64,000 bases of DNA from Tilletiaria anomala UBC 951 (taxonomy: Eukaryota; Basidiomycota; Exobasidiomycetes; Georgefischeriales; Tilletiariaceae): contig NW_013546965.1 in NCBI RefSeq assembly GCF_000711695.1, positions 48,021-112,020 of the forward strand, in the 5' to 3' direction. Below the pieces are notes generated by a model. The model did no database searches and had not been told where the DNA came from. It was given only the letters and a program-made list of their open reading frames with translations. The translations under genes were made by a program, and so were the position numbers. Every line of letters begins with the position of its first letter. Positions within the stretch are counted from its first letter, which is position 1. Below, piece after piece: positions 21,900 to 33,067 of this stretch.

Positions 21900-24540
21900 T
21901 CACATCCCGTCGTCATGCAAGTCTAGGCCCAGGAAAGGATGCTGCAGCAGCTGGGACGCGGTAAGACGACGCGTGCAATCGAGATGCAGGCATTCCCTGC
22001 ACAGGTCGACGGCCTGCGCGACATCTTGCGAGTACTTCAATGGGTCCGGATGGTCGCCTGGGTTCCAGAGCGAAGGATTGACGAGTTTGATCCAGTCGGG
22101 GATTCTGTGCGTCTTTGCTTCTTCAACGGATGGAATATTGCATTTGAACGTGCGATCTGCGGGAGACGTTTGGGTAATAAGGCTGTCAGGATGCAGAGCT
22201 CACATAGACTGACACTATTACCGCTTTATCGACAAACTCACTGTGTAACATTGCGCATTGCTCCATGCGTCTCCTGCCGAAAATGGTTGCAATCTCGAGC
22301 AGGGCTTCATTATCGTCATTGGCATTGAAGAGCGGGAAGCGCTTCGTCAGGAAGGCAAGCATTACGATGCCAGCCGACCAAATGTCGATGGCTGCATGCG
22401 TGGAGCGGCGGGAGAGGTCGACATCGTCAGTCGAGTTCCTAAGCCAAGACGGGCATGTACCGAGGCTACACTGCCACACTCACAGACGGTCTGATCCTGA
22501 CACTTCAACAGCACCTCGGGAGCTCGGAAGCCCCTCGTACCCGCACGGTTCGCACGCACGCTCGGACGCGGATCGTCCTTAAGGTATCCGACGCGTTCAG
22601 GCGGCGCCATGGCGGATTTCAACTTGCTGCTCGCTGGCTTCTGCGGTCCAAGTGCACCGCCTGGCAGCAGGTGCGTGCTGTGCACGGCATGGTTGATGGC
22701 CGTCGTACCATGCGGATCGGCCACGCTTGGACAGACGTGGTGGCATTTGCCGCGCCATTCTAGCGGGTCGAATAGCTGGTGAGAAGAGTAAAGCGTCAGT
22801 ACGGACAAGTGGTGTCACATGCCAAGGCACGAAAAGATCACCTCGGCGAGACCAAAGTCACACAGCGTACCATAACCCGTAGCAGGATCGTACAAGAAGT
22901 TGGCGGGCTTGACATCGCGGTGCATGATATTCTCCGAATGAACCGATTCGAGCGCACCGAATAGACAGCGGAAGTAGCACTTGAGGTCGCTTAAGGGGAT
23001 CTTGCGGTAATACTCCTGTTTTTGGGAGAGAGAGAGGGAAAGAGACAGAGCATACAGTCATTTAGCATCTCATCATGAGGTATGACTCGTTGCTCGGTCG
23101 GTTTGAGACACACGCGAAAATCCTGGTGACGGCTATAAGGCATGACAGCCATGATCTGATCCTCGTGGCGCCAAGCAGTAATGAGGAAAGCAACATTATC
23201 GTAGGGTCTGGCATGAAGAGGAGGACAGGAAGAAGTTCAGCAGGAAGGACAGTGGGGATGTCGGCCGAGGCCTCCATTCGCACGGCCTCTGGCATTTGAA
23301 CGTACCGCATTTTCTCCATAAGCTCTAACTCGTTCAAGATTCTAGCTGGAGAGCTCGTCACGTAGATCCTCTTCAGCGCGACATAGACCGTTTTCCGCGT
23401 GCTTGGAATGTACCGGCCAGTTGCGTCCTGCTTCAATGTCTTCCATGTCCACCATCTGTTGAAGTAATCCAGATGGTTCACGTCGATTGCCTTGTACACG
23501 GTCGAGAACGTGCCTGTACGTGTATTGACAGCGAAGAGAGTGATTGTGTGCTCAACCTCAAGGAACGAAACAGATCGGACGCGGATGAATGCGTGCAACG
23601 TACCTTCGCCAAGCTTGTCCACGATCTGGTAGTTCTGCGCCAAGCCGCGAATCGAGCGCTCCAGCGCCTCGATCTCATCTCCGATCTTTTCAAGCTCCTG
23701 TAAGGGTGAAGAAGGACAAGGACGTGCGTAAGTCAGCCACTCAACCATATGTACTACTTGGCTGATGTGCGGTAAACGGACTTCAGGTGGCCTCTCGATA
23801 GGTGGTTCGCTGCTGCTGTCCATCAAGCCCGTCTCAATAGCGAATTCAGGCGCTAGCGGTGAAGCAGTGTCTAAGTCCGAGCGAACATCGTCCTCGCCAG
23901 TGCCCGTAGCATCGTAAGGGTGCCCTCCTGGTGGAAGGACAGAGGGACTCGCGCTGGTGCCTGCTCGCGACGCCAAAACCGGATCGGGTGACGGACTGGC
24001 GGTACGCTCCTGGAGTCGAACACCCTTGGACCCGACACGTGCGCCGAGCGTGGCCGAGCGAGCGGGCGACCGCGGAGGTATGCTAGGCGCTTTGGGGCTG
24101 CCGCTGGTGTTGGACGCATGTGAGGAAGTCTCCAGCGCTGGCTGGATCGTCTGGCCCTCTGCAGTGGTGATGACGAGCGGCGGAGCGGTGACGGAGCGCG
24201 CTGGAGCGTGCGGACTGACGCTGATGGGCTTATCGATGGCTTTCGTATTGATCGCTTCCGTGAGCTCTTCCCCTCTATCACCCGCCTCGGCTGCATTGGT
24301 GGCCTGCGCCTGCTGCTGGGTAGGGAGTAGCGCACGTGGCGAGCCCGTGCGTGTTGACCGCGTTCGCAAGCTGGTGGCTGAAGTTGGGTCTTCTAGCGGT
24401 GATGGTGCTGATGCTAATGCTGTGGTTGCTGGTGCTGTCGGATCAGGCGATGTGACAGGACGCTCGGTAGAGCGCAACATGGATGGAAGACCCTTGCCGA
24501 GGCTACCATGAGCCTGGCTCGTCGCTCTGGACTTGGACAT
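21900..24540 (-). CDS. CDC7: CDC7-type serine/threonine kinase (DDK catalytic subunit)
   Basis: Eight exons (23758-24540, 23604-23697, 23306-23513, 23114-23207, 22842-23015, 22484-22775, 22242-22391, 21900-22156) give 683 residues. With Dbf4 this kinase phosphorylates MCM helicase subunits to fire replication origins. About 260 disordered Ser/Pro/Thr residues precede the kinase domain. Motifs: KLGEGTFSTVYKA glycine loop, YVALKRIYV (ATP Lys), HRDVKPANFLY (Asp about 427), CDFGLAE, then an insert of roughly 80 residues, TRGFRAPEVLLKC, AxDIWSAGIV-type segment, and the CDC7-specific FLTKRFPLFNANDDNEALLEIATIFG and MEQCAMLH. The divided activation segment is diagnostic for CDC7. The start is the ATG at 24540; the open frame extends upstream but has no ATG there. 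It is head-to-head with SMC5. Confidence 0.95.
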
Positions 24541-25299
24541 GGCGATGTCACTTGCTCGCTCAGGACGATCTGCTGCTGATGACTTGCTCGCTGGAAGCAA
24601 GTCATGAACGAGAGAAGCGACAAGTCGGCTTGAGACTGGTGGTTGTGCCCCTATAGTCCGCCGTTGCCTCACTGCAGTTGATGTTGGTGTGACTGAGTCC
24701 TCGCAGCAGGAGCATCTATCGGGTGTGCGCTTTGTTGCTGTGCGATGAGGAGTCGGTCGCGTCAGACTATTATAGGTCGACTGCTGGGTCCACAGTCACA
24801 AACCATTCAATGTACCCTGTAACTCTTTGTCCAATGCGCTTGTACCACCGCACCTCCGTCCAGAGCAGGCCATCACGAGCTCACAATCCATTTTCTCATA
24901 CCATGCTGTGTGTAATAGTCTCGCTGGCCTGTGATTGCGACAACAGGCGGCAAGCTCGTACGAGCCCACTGCCCAGTGCCTCAGCCAAAAGTCTGCGAAG
25001 TCACTGTTGCTGGGTGTTTGTGTGATGGGATGGGCCAGCTTGCGCGAGATGAGCAGAGAGACGCGTCGCGTGTCGCGTGGTCGATTGGCAAGAAATCACT
25101 CAGCCACAGTCAGCTCTCGCCACGCGCTGCACCGCACTGCTCCGAGAGGCACCCGTGCGACATTCCTCTTCATCTCATGCTTCTATAGCCCCTCGACCCT
25201 GCTCTCTCCCAGAGAATACCGACTTGCACCAGACAGATCTTGCTTAGCCTCCAGCAGGCCTGCCCGCGAAGCGGTGCAGGAGGCAGACACACTCCCGAC
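24541..25299. promoter_or_regulatory. bidirectional promoter region CDC7 / SMC5
   Basis: 759 bp separate the divergent ATGs of CDC7 (24540, -) and SMC5 (25300, +). Both are chromosome-cycle genes, so shared G1/S control is plausible. I could not identify repeated MCB-like acgcgt clusters with confidence: acgcgt appears once near 25060 (gacgcgtcgcg). Confidence 0.5.
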
Positions 25300-28200
25300 A
25301 TGCCCGCTGCTGTGGTCCGGAGCGGCTCAAGCGCCACCCCTTCTACCGGCAAGAGCTTATCGACCAGCACGAAGGCGGAGGCGGTTAAGGCCCAAAGCGA
25401 AATCCTGGCACGCAACTCTGCACGTGACTCTGGTACATTTGTCGATGGAGACAGCGGAAGCGAGGATGGAAACGACGAGGACCACGGCTCGGCGATCATG
25501 CAGGCGAAACGCGAGGGGCAGATGCGGGATGGCCGCACTTCTCGGGGCAACGCCGCGGAGAGCGGCAGCCAAGGCACGTCACGCAACCCCGCTAAGCGTC
25601 AGCGGACAATCAACGACAACCAAGCTCGACGTGATGAAGGGCTTGAACGGGAGCAAGAATACGAAGAGTATGAGGAGCCGGAAGAGGATGGCGAGGAGCC
25701 GGAAGGGGCTGAAGCAGAGATCGAGGTGGAACGCGCTGTTGCCGAACGAGATGCCCATGACGCGTGAGTAGTAGCCATGAACCTCTCTCCCATCATGTGT
25801 GTGTATTTGTGTGTGTATATATATGTGTGTGAAAGAGCCATGCTGAACCCATGAGCTACATTTGGATTTGGCAGCTACATCCCTGGCTCGATCGTACGCG
25901 TAGAGCTGCATAACTTTGTCACATACGACCACGTCATCTTCCACCCTGGTCCCTACCTAAACATGATTATCGGCCCGAATGGTACAGGCAAGTCGACGAT
26001 TGCATGTGCCATTGCTCTCGGGCTTGGCTACAAGCCCGCGCTTCTTGGTCGCGCAAACGATGTGGCCAGCTTTGTCAAGCAAACCAAAGGCATCGGCTGG
26101 ATCGAGCTAGAGCTCAAGGGCCACCCCGCGCAACCAAACCTTGTCGTACGCAGGAACCTCAAGGAGAAGCAAAACACGAGCAACTTTCTCATCAATGGTG
26201 CGTTTCTGCAGATAACATTGTACCACTTTATAGGTCGAGCAAGCTCGACTGATATTCTGATTTGTAAGCAGGTGTTAAGAGAAGCTCAAAGGAAGTGACG
26301 GAAAAAGTGCGCGAATATAATATTCAGATTGACAATCTGTGCTCATTCTTGCCGCAGGACAAGGTAACTGAGTTTGCTAGGGTGAGGACATCTACTCTCG
26401 CGTTTTATCAAATTGGGGGCCCAGTTTGCGATGACAGAAGCTTACTGTATGCACTCTGTCGGACGGGCACATTTTTGCAGATGACGCCCAAGGAGCTCTT
26501 GGTCGAGACGATCAAGGCCGCGGCCGATGGCGCCACACTGCTCAAGCACTACCACCGCCTGCTCGATTACAGCAAGATGCTCCGGGTGATCAACAGTGAG
26601 CTGCGGACCAGCCGCGAGGAATGCGAGCAGTTGCAGCAGCAGAACCAGCGCCTCCAGCGTGACGCGGACCGACATGCAGAGCGGCAGCAGATGGCGGAGC
26701 GCGTCGAGATTCTCGAGGTTGCGCTGAAGATGGCCGAATTGATGAAGGCACATCACATGGCAAGGAAGCTGATCGAGCGCAAGAGAGTCTTTCGGATGCG
26801 GTTCGTCGAGTTCACCGCTCGCATGAAGCCGCTGACAGAGCGTCTGGAAGAGGTGCAGGAGATGGAAAGCAAGCTCAAGGCCACCAACAAGGTGCAGACT
26901 GATCACCAGGAAAAGACGCAGAGGGCGGTGCGAAAGCTGGAGGGCGAGCTAAAGAAGTTGGCGATGTTCAAGCAGAAAACAGAGCTGGAATTGGACGGCC
27001 TGGCGAACAACGAGCGTGGAAGGGCAAAGCAGGTTGAGACGCTCAAGGAGGCCATCGCCGAGCTCGAAGAGCGCGTCGCGGCAGGCGCACCGACTGTGGA
27101 GACGAGCAATGTCGACAAGCGGCTCGGTGACATTCGTCGACAACAGGTCGGGCTCATGCGCCGAGTGCAGGACAGCAATGAGGAGGCATCGAGGATCCAA
27201 GAGCAGGCGTCCACCAACAAGCGACAGGTAGAGCGCGTCTCGACGCAGTTGCGGAACCTGAACAGCGTCAAGAACGTTCGCTTCGAGGCGCTTCGTAGCA
27301 GCGATGCCGGCTGCGCGAAAGCGGTCGAATGGCTGCGCGAGAACAAGCAAATGTTCACCGGGCGCGTCTACGAGCCTGCGCTGCTGGAGCTCGAGGTCGT
27401 TCCTGAACACAAGAACTTGACACACGCGGTCGAGCGCCTGATCTCATGGAAGCAGCTCAAGACTTTCGTCTGCGAGCTGCGCGCCGACTACGACCTGCTC
27501 AACCAGAAGCTCAACGATGAGCTCAAGCTCCACGTCAACATTGAGGACATCGAGGGCATGCACGAGGTGGAGCAGTTCCAGCCTCCCATGAGCAGACAAG
27601 ATGTGCGCAAGCTCGGCTTTGTCGATTATGCTATCCACCTCGTGAATGGCCCAAATGCCATCCGCGACTTTCTCTGCTTCAAGGCAGGGTTGCATAAGAT
27701 TGTGAGTGAATTTTGCGTTCTTCTTTCCTCTGATTAGCTGTTTTGGACAGTCACTCATGCCGTGCGCCCGCTTCCTCTTCTCTTACATAGCCGGTTGCCG
27801 TGGATTCATGTGCTGTCAACGTAGCCAGAATCGAAGCTAGCAGGAAGTTCAATCGTTACATTGTTGGAGATGTCAGCTACTCCATAACCTACTCGCAGTA
27901 CAACAACTCTGCTTCCTCCGAATCTCAGCTGATCAAAAACGCGCGGAACCTCGTTCATTCCAGTACGAATTGCCTTGCGTGGTGTCCAAGCTGAGCCGCG
28001 ACGATGCTGACCTGTCCTAACTGATTGCACCGCCCTCATCAGTCGATCGCAAAAAAGTCGAACAGCTCGACAGAGAGATGAAGGAGCTGCACGAGCAGAT
28101 GACGACGTTGCAGGCGAGCATGGCTAAGATCGAAACAGAGAAGGCGAAGGTGTCCGCTGAGAGTACTCAGCTTGACGAAGAGAAGGTATGTGCATATTGT

Positions 28201-29935
28201 GACGCTGACGGCGCCCGTCCCCCGCGCAGTATCGTAGCAACGGCTGACTTTAGACCTCTGGCACTACAGAATGATCTTATTTCCAGGAAAAAGGAAGTGG
28301 AGCGTGCGCTCAGGGCATATAATGAAGACAAGGTCAATCTCAGTGAGTCTTTTGGGCATGCGCTTGCACATTCGCTTCTCACCTTCAAATCTCGCCTTTC
28401 TTTACAGACGCGAAGCAGGAAAATCTGAAACGTCTCCTGGAGAAGCCAAGCGTGGAGGGCCAGAGAAAGAGGCTAAAGGCTAAGCTTGCGGACGCTGCCA
28501 TCCGATTGACAACGCTGGCTCAAGACCTTAAGGTGAGTATAAATACTGCCCCGGCTTCCGCCGCCATCAGTAGCGCTTCTGGCATGAGTCCTAACATGCA
28601 TCGCGTCCCCGCAGAGCCATCGCCTCACCGAGTTGCATCAACTGCATGAGTCCAATCTGCTTCGCCTCGCTACAATCCAGACTATAGCCAATTTGAACAA
28701 GGTCAAGGAAGTCATTTCCATCGCGAATGGCGAAGGCGACCAGATGCGAGAAGATGCCCAAACTTGTAAGCCACACAAGGACTGCCCGACTGTATTGAGG
28801 ATTCGAGCTGACGTCGTACACTGTGGCTTCCTTCAGTGTCTCTCGACCTCAAGAGGGCGAAAAAGCGCGTCATGCGGCTGCACGCCGAGTCACACCAGGC
28901 ATTACAAGAGTGTCCGTTGCACATCACGCAGAAACTGCAAGAGATGCAAGAAGGCGGCCTGCCATCCAGAGACGAAATGTTGACGGAGCAGGCCGAACTT
29001 CGCGCCAACTTGGATGGCGCACCGCAGATCTCCGACGATATTGTCCGCCGATATGAGGAGAAGAAGGCAAAAATCGAGGAGCTGGAGCGTATTATCGAGG
29101 AGAAGGAGAACACGCAGGCGCAACTGACGGCTAAGGTCGCAAAGTACCGCGCAAAATGGGAGCCGCCGCTGCGAAGGTTGATCAACAAGGTCAACGAGAA
29201 GTTCTCGGATGCCTTCGAACGCTTCAACTGCGGTGGCGAAGTCGCTCTCTCTCAGGGTAACGCCACTGGCGAAGACGCGGACCTGGCGTTCGAGGAGTGG
29301 TGTGTTGAGATTCGCGTCAAATTCAGAGAGAAAGAGGAATTACAGCTCCTCACAGGCGAGAGGCAGTCTGGTGGTGTACGTCTTCCCTAGCGCCATATGC
29401 GTCCAAGAATTCTCAACGTGACGGTCACTGACTCTTGCCTTCAAACACTCATCACTTTCAGGAACGTTCCTTGTCAACGATTATGTACTTGATGAGCTTG
29501 ACCGAGTTGGGCTCCTCGCCTTTCTCTCTCGTCGACGAGATCAATCAGGGTATGGACCAGCGTGCCGAGCGACTCGTGCACGACCAGATGGTTCTCACTA
29601 CATGCCGCGCCAAAGCTAGCCAGTGAGCAAGCGCGCGCTCCTGCTAGATCCTTTTCGTGGGATGTTGCTGACGCATGTGTTCCCGCTAACTTGCACAGAT
29701 ACTTCTTGATCACACCCAAGCTGCTGACTGGCTTGAAATACCACCCGCTGATGCGCGTGCTGATCATCAACAACGGAGACTACCTGCCGAGCAAGTTCAG
29801 CAGTGAGTCTTTCCTGTTACACATTCTCACTCTTTTTGCTCGGAAGTACGGCTCATTGATCTCATCTATTTTCTTCGTAATGTAGTGCGAGACTACATTC
29901 AGCCTAAATCAAATACAATCACTGCGCGTGCCTGA
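25300..29935 (+). CDS. SMC5: SMC5, structural maintenance of chromosomes protein (SMC5/6 complex)
   Basis: Thirteen exons (25300-25763, 25875-26197, 26272-26381, 26481-27701, 27791-27962, 28043-28185, 28270-28342, 28408-28532, 28615-28765, 28837-29375, 29462-29622, 29699-29802, 29886-29935) give 1211 residues, all phases consistent. SMC5/6 acts in DNA repair and replication-fork stability. An acidic, Ser-rich N-terminal extension of about 150 residues is followed by YIPGSIVRVELHNFVTYD and Walker A GPNGTGKST (about 189-197). Then come ASFVKQTKG, LCSFLPQDKVTEFAR, long coiled coils around a hinge (about 640-720), the signature SGGERSLST (1105-1113) and Walker B SLVDEINQGMDQRAER. The C-terminus ends in ITARA. 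The start is the first ATG of the open frame. It is convergent with COX23. Confidence 0.96.
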
Positions 29936-30438
29936 GACATATTCCAGCGAGACCGACAAACAAACAGACAGGCAGGGTGAATGCATTCATGCAGTGGATA
30001 GATCACTGCCGTGGCTCTTTCATCTCCCGCATTTTCAGAGATGTTGTACATTAGAAATGATAAAACACTTTTGGACTTGATTGCTAGATCGTGCTTTCGT
30101 GCTGGCAGGCAAAAAGCCCGAAGGACGTTGAGGAGTGTCGCTTCTTCATGCGACTGGCAGATGGGGCGAATTGGTATGCCCACACACTTCGGGGCGCACC
30201 TTTACAGCTTGATTGCCATAATGAGCCAGCTATTCCAATTGCCGTCCGCGATATAGTGACTTTGGGCCCGTCTGCCTGTCACAGGCACCGCCTGCGCCTG
30301 CTTGTGGCAAGGAGAGAACAAAGGTGACGCGCGACGTTCCATGTTCGACCCAGCCAGGATCGGCCTGTCAGAATTTCTTTAGGCTGAGCACTAGTCGTTC
30401 GATTCCAAGAGCGGCTCGGTAGTCGCTGAAGGTGCCGC
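29936..30438. other. convergent intergenic region SMC5 / COX23
   Basis: About 500 bp between two stop codons on opposite strands. No gene, RNA or repeat is supported. Confidence 0.5.
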
Positions 30439-30773
30439 TCAGTCGAAAGCTCCTTCTCGGCCAGCTATCCTGTCCCGTCGCCGCTGCAACACCCATGCCT
30501 TCTTGCACTCTTTGCTATTGGGCGTACAGGACAGAGGGTCCTCAGCGCACTAATCACCTCTGACGGAGCCGCGGACGGCAAAATGGCGTATCACTAGGAG
30601 ACTCACTAGTTCTCAAACATTTCTGTACATTTCGACCGATCATACGAGTTGTCCTCCAGACACTTCATGCTCGCTTTGGCAGCGTGAGCGCACGGATCAG
30701 TGAACTTTGACGGCGCCTTGCCGCTCATGACGGCGACAAAGTCGCGTGGTTCACGCGTCGAGATGGGCTCCAT
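30439..30773 (-). CDS. COX23: COX23/CHCHD7-like twin CX9C protein
   Basis: A short two-exon gene, 30607-30773 and 30439-30514, giving 80 residues. The start is ATG at 30773 (MEPISTREPRDF). The protein has one CHCH domain: C-AHAAKASMK-C and C-TEMFENYKE-C, each with exactly nine residues between cysteines. It also has the family pattern DPC-AAKASMKCLEDNSYDRSKC and YKECKKAW. Exon 1 ends in 'ta' before gtgagt, and exon 2 supplies the 'c' that makes Tyr. Yeast Cox23 is an intermembrane-space protein imported by Mia40 and needed for cytochrome c oxidase assembly with copper. Function here is by family. The protein stops within a few residues of the CHCH domain, as in the CHCHD7 group. Confidence 0.92.
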
Positions 30774-31382
30774 TGTGATACTTGATCATCAATCCGGTCG
30801 AGGGCGCAGTAGCAAGCGGTTTTAAGGATTCTGCATACTTTGCAGACGAGAATGTTGTGTGGTTGCTCTCAGCGCATGGGTGAAGGTAGCGCACATCTTA
30901 TTGGCTCTATGGGGCAGCCGGCAGTGGCGGCGTTCCGAGGGAGCCTGGCAGAGCTCAAGAACTAGCCACAATCCGCAATTGGTTCCTCCATAGGTGAACC
31001 AACAATCACACCAGTGTCAATGAACCTGACGGAGTCGACATTCCAATTCTCGCATCTTGCTGGACGAACTGACCTTCGTGCCGCATAAGCTGTGCTGACC
31101 CTGTCACATAAGGCTTCACGTACCACAAGCACACTATTGTGGGTGAGAATACCGGCGATAGCTTCTGCTCCCGCGTGATCTACCTTTTCACTTTTTTCTC
31201 GCGGTCTCGATCGGGTGTGCGCCTTCTTTGGCTGGGCTCTTGATCTCACGCTTCCCACGTTCATTTCGCATAACTCTCCATCCTTGTCCTCATCAACGTG
31301 ACCTGGCTGGTGGTTTGGTCCGCGCTGGAACGAGCTATCCTTCTCATCTCGCCAATCGCAACTAGCAGCCGACACATCCAAT
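30774..31382. promoter_or_regulatory. bidirectional promoter region COX23 / NDUFA8
   Basis: 609 bp between divergent starts of two nuclear-encoded mitochondrial genes, COX23 (30773, -) and NDUFA8 (31383, +). No specific operator is identified; assignment is from arrangement. Confidence 0.5.
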
Positions 31383-32466
31383 ATGGCGACTCACCGCGAC
31401 GCACGCTTCCCAGGCAAGCCCTACATTGACCCAACGCCACTGCCTTCCGATGTGCCGCATGTTGAAGAAATAGGCACGACCAGCGCACCGCTCAAGAGCG
31501 CTTCGTTTTTCCTAGGTAACTTTTGCAAAAAATACAATGAAGACTTTATGCTCTGCAAGGCAGAAAAGGGGAGGGACCCGAAAGAGTGCCTCAAAGAAGG
31601 GCGACGGGTCACTAGGTGCACACAGGACTTGTGAGTATATTTATGCTGGAGATTGAGGTGGGAATTAGAGGGGGCAAAGATCTTTGGATATGCTTCAAGA
31701 GGCACGTATTTCCTCCTTGTGCCGTCAGTGGGTAGCATGGGGGTCAAGGGAATATGGTGGCTTTTAAGTAGTCCAAGATGCCGGCATCTTGGCGCTCAAA
31801 CAAGGCTCCTCCCTCGAAGAGGGTAACAGACCGACTACTTTTCGCCTTTCGTGTGAATGTGCTACCTTTGTTCGGAGTTCGGCTTGAAGGGCTCTTGACA
31901 AGCAGATTCTATGGCTAGGATTGCACTAGGACGGAAGACCATGCTCGCGCCCTCTGAAGCCATGCTAATCATCCGTTCTCTTTTACATCTATACACCCAT
32001 TTTGACACCTATTGCACCCTTTACATGGTCTTCTCACACTCGCACACTGCGCGCCTTATTTTCCCGCGGCATCAACCAAAAAAGCATCCGTCAATTGACC
32101 AAAGCCTGCGGGAAAGAGTGGGAAGCGCATTGGGAGTGCCTGGAGAGGAGGAACCAAGAATTCTACCCTTGCCGCAAGGAGGAGAAGCCATTCAATGAAT
32201 GTGTTCTTAGCAAGCTGGTGAGTTCTCATGTTCCTGTTCAAACCCAGGAAGCGTCCAATAGCAGACTTGTGCGCGGCCGACTCGCTATTGCAAACATAAG
32301 CTGACTATTGTCCAACACTCATTTTCTGGCCTATTCGCATTACCTCCCCACCAACCACACCCTTCCTCTTCCCAAGGAACTGGAGAAGAACATCCCCGGA
32401 TCGCCAGAAGGGCAGCCACAGATCCACGAGAAGAAGAACCCAATCTGGACTGGTGTTCAGCGCTGA
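31383..32466 (+). CDS. NADH dehydrogenase (complex I) subunit NDUFA8/PGIV type
   Basis: Three exons, 31383-31630, 32085-32217 and 32377-32466, give 156 residues. Four CX9C units are visible: C-KKYNEDFML-C, C-LKEGRRVTR-C, C-GKEWEAHWE-C and C-RKEEKPFNE-C, forming two CHCH hairpins. SAPLKSASFFLGNFC and the C-terminal NIPGSPEG...NPIW tail are typical of this accessory subunit. It sits on the intermembrane-space face of the complex I membrane arm and is imported by the disulfide relay. The first intron is unusually long for this window (454 nt). Its acceptor is ccaaaaaag, the only AG available, which restores DLFIRQLTKAC. Confidence 0.95.
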
Positions 32467-33067
32467 GTGATGAGTCGAGACAGCCGAACGCGTGCGTTCG
32501 CTTGCTCGCGCTGGTCTGCACGTAGGAAGAGGCTGTGCCTGTGCTTGTGCTACCTTCGTTTCCCTGAAATGGCTCGGTACAGGCACATGATGTTCCAAAG
32601 CTAGAAAAAATAGAGGGGTTGGCACCAGTGCGAGGGCTTCTGCGTGGGCTCGAGGAGCACGCGATGTAGTAGGCAGTATAGGAGAATGCGAACGATGATC
32701 AGGCACTAGAAACATCCTTTCTCGCAAATGATCCTAGGTCCAACGATTCCTGCGTCGATGTGCTGGCATTGTGCACATGGGGCCCTCGTACATTATCGTG
32801 TCCCCGGTGCATTTTGGTATTTGGCTACTGTGACAGAATGCTTAATGTACCCGCTATCAGTGTATCCGTGGGCATCCCGGCGGTTCCGCCTCTTTTTTTT
32901 CAAGTGCGCAACCGAGGGTTGGCGTCCCAAATACGCAAGGTGGGTTCTTCCAACGCAGGGAATATGGAATGTCATTCCCCGCATCGTCAAAGACGAGCCA
33001 CGCTGTTGCGCAACCAGAAACCTATTCTCTGAAGGTGTGGCAGGGCACCTGAGGCTCTTGCGACGAG
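32467..33067. other. intergenic, NDUFA8 to PPR-like gene
   Basis: About 600 bp between two plus-strand genes: 3' flank of NDUFA8 and promoter of the next gene. Antisense open frames here lack any family pattern. Confidence 0.5.

Noticed and set aside
24541-24672. Upstream extension of CDC7 to 24672
   Set aside because: The frame is open but contains no ATG upstream of 24540; the apparent start is a GTG.
30091-30327. Small plus-strand frame downstream of SMC5
   Set aside because: It is antisense or 3' flank with no motif. The real small gene nearby is COX23 on the other strand.
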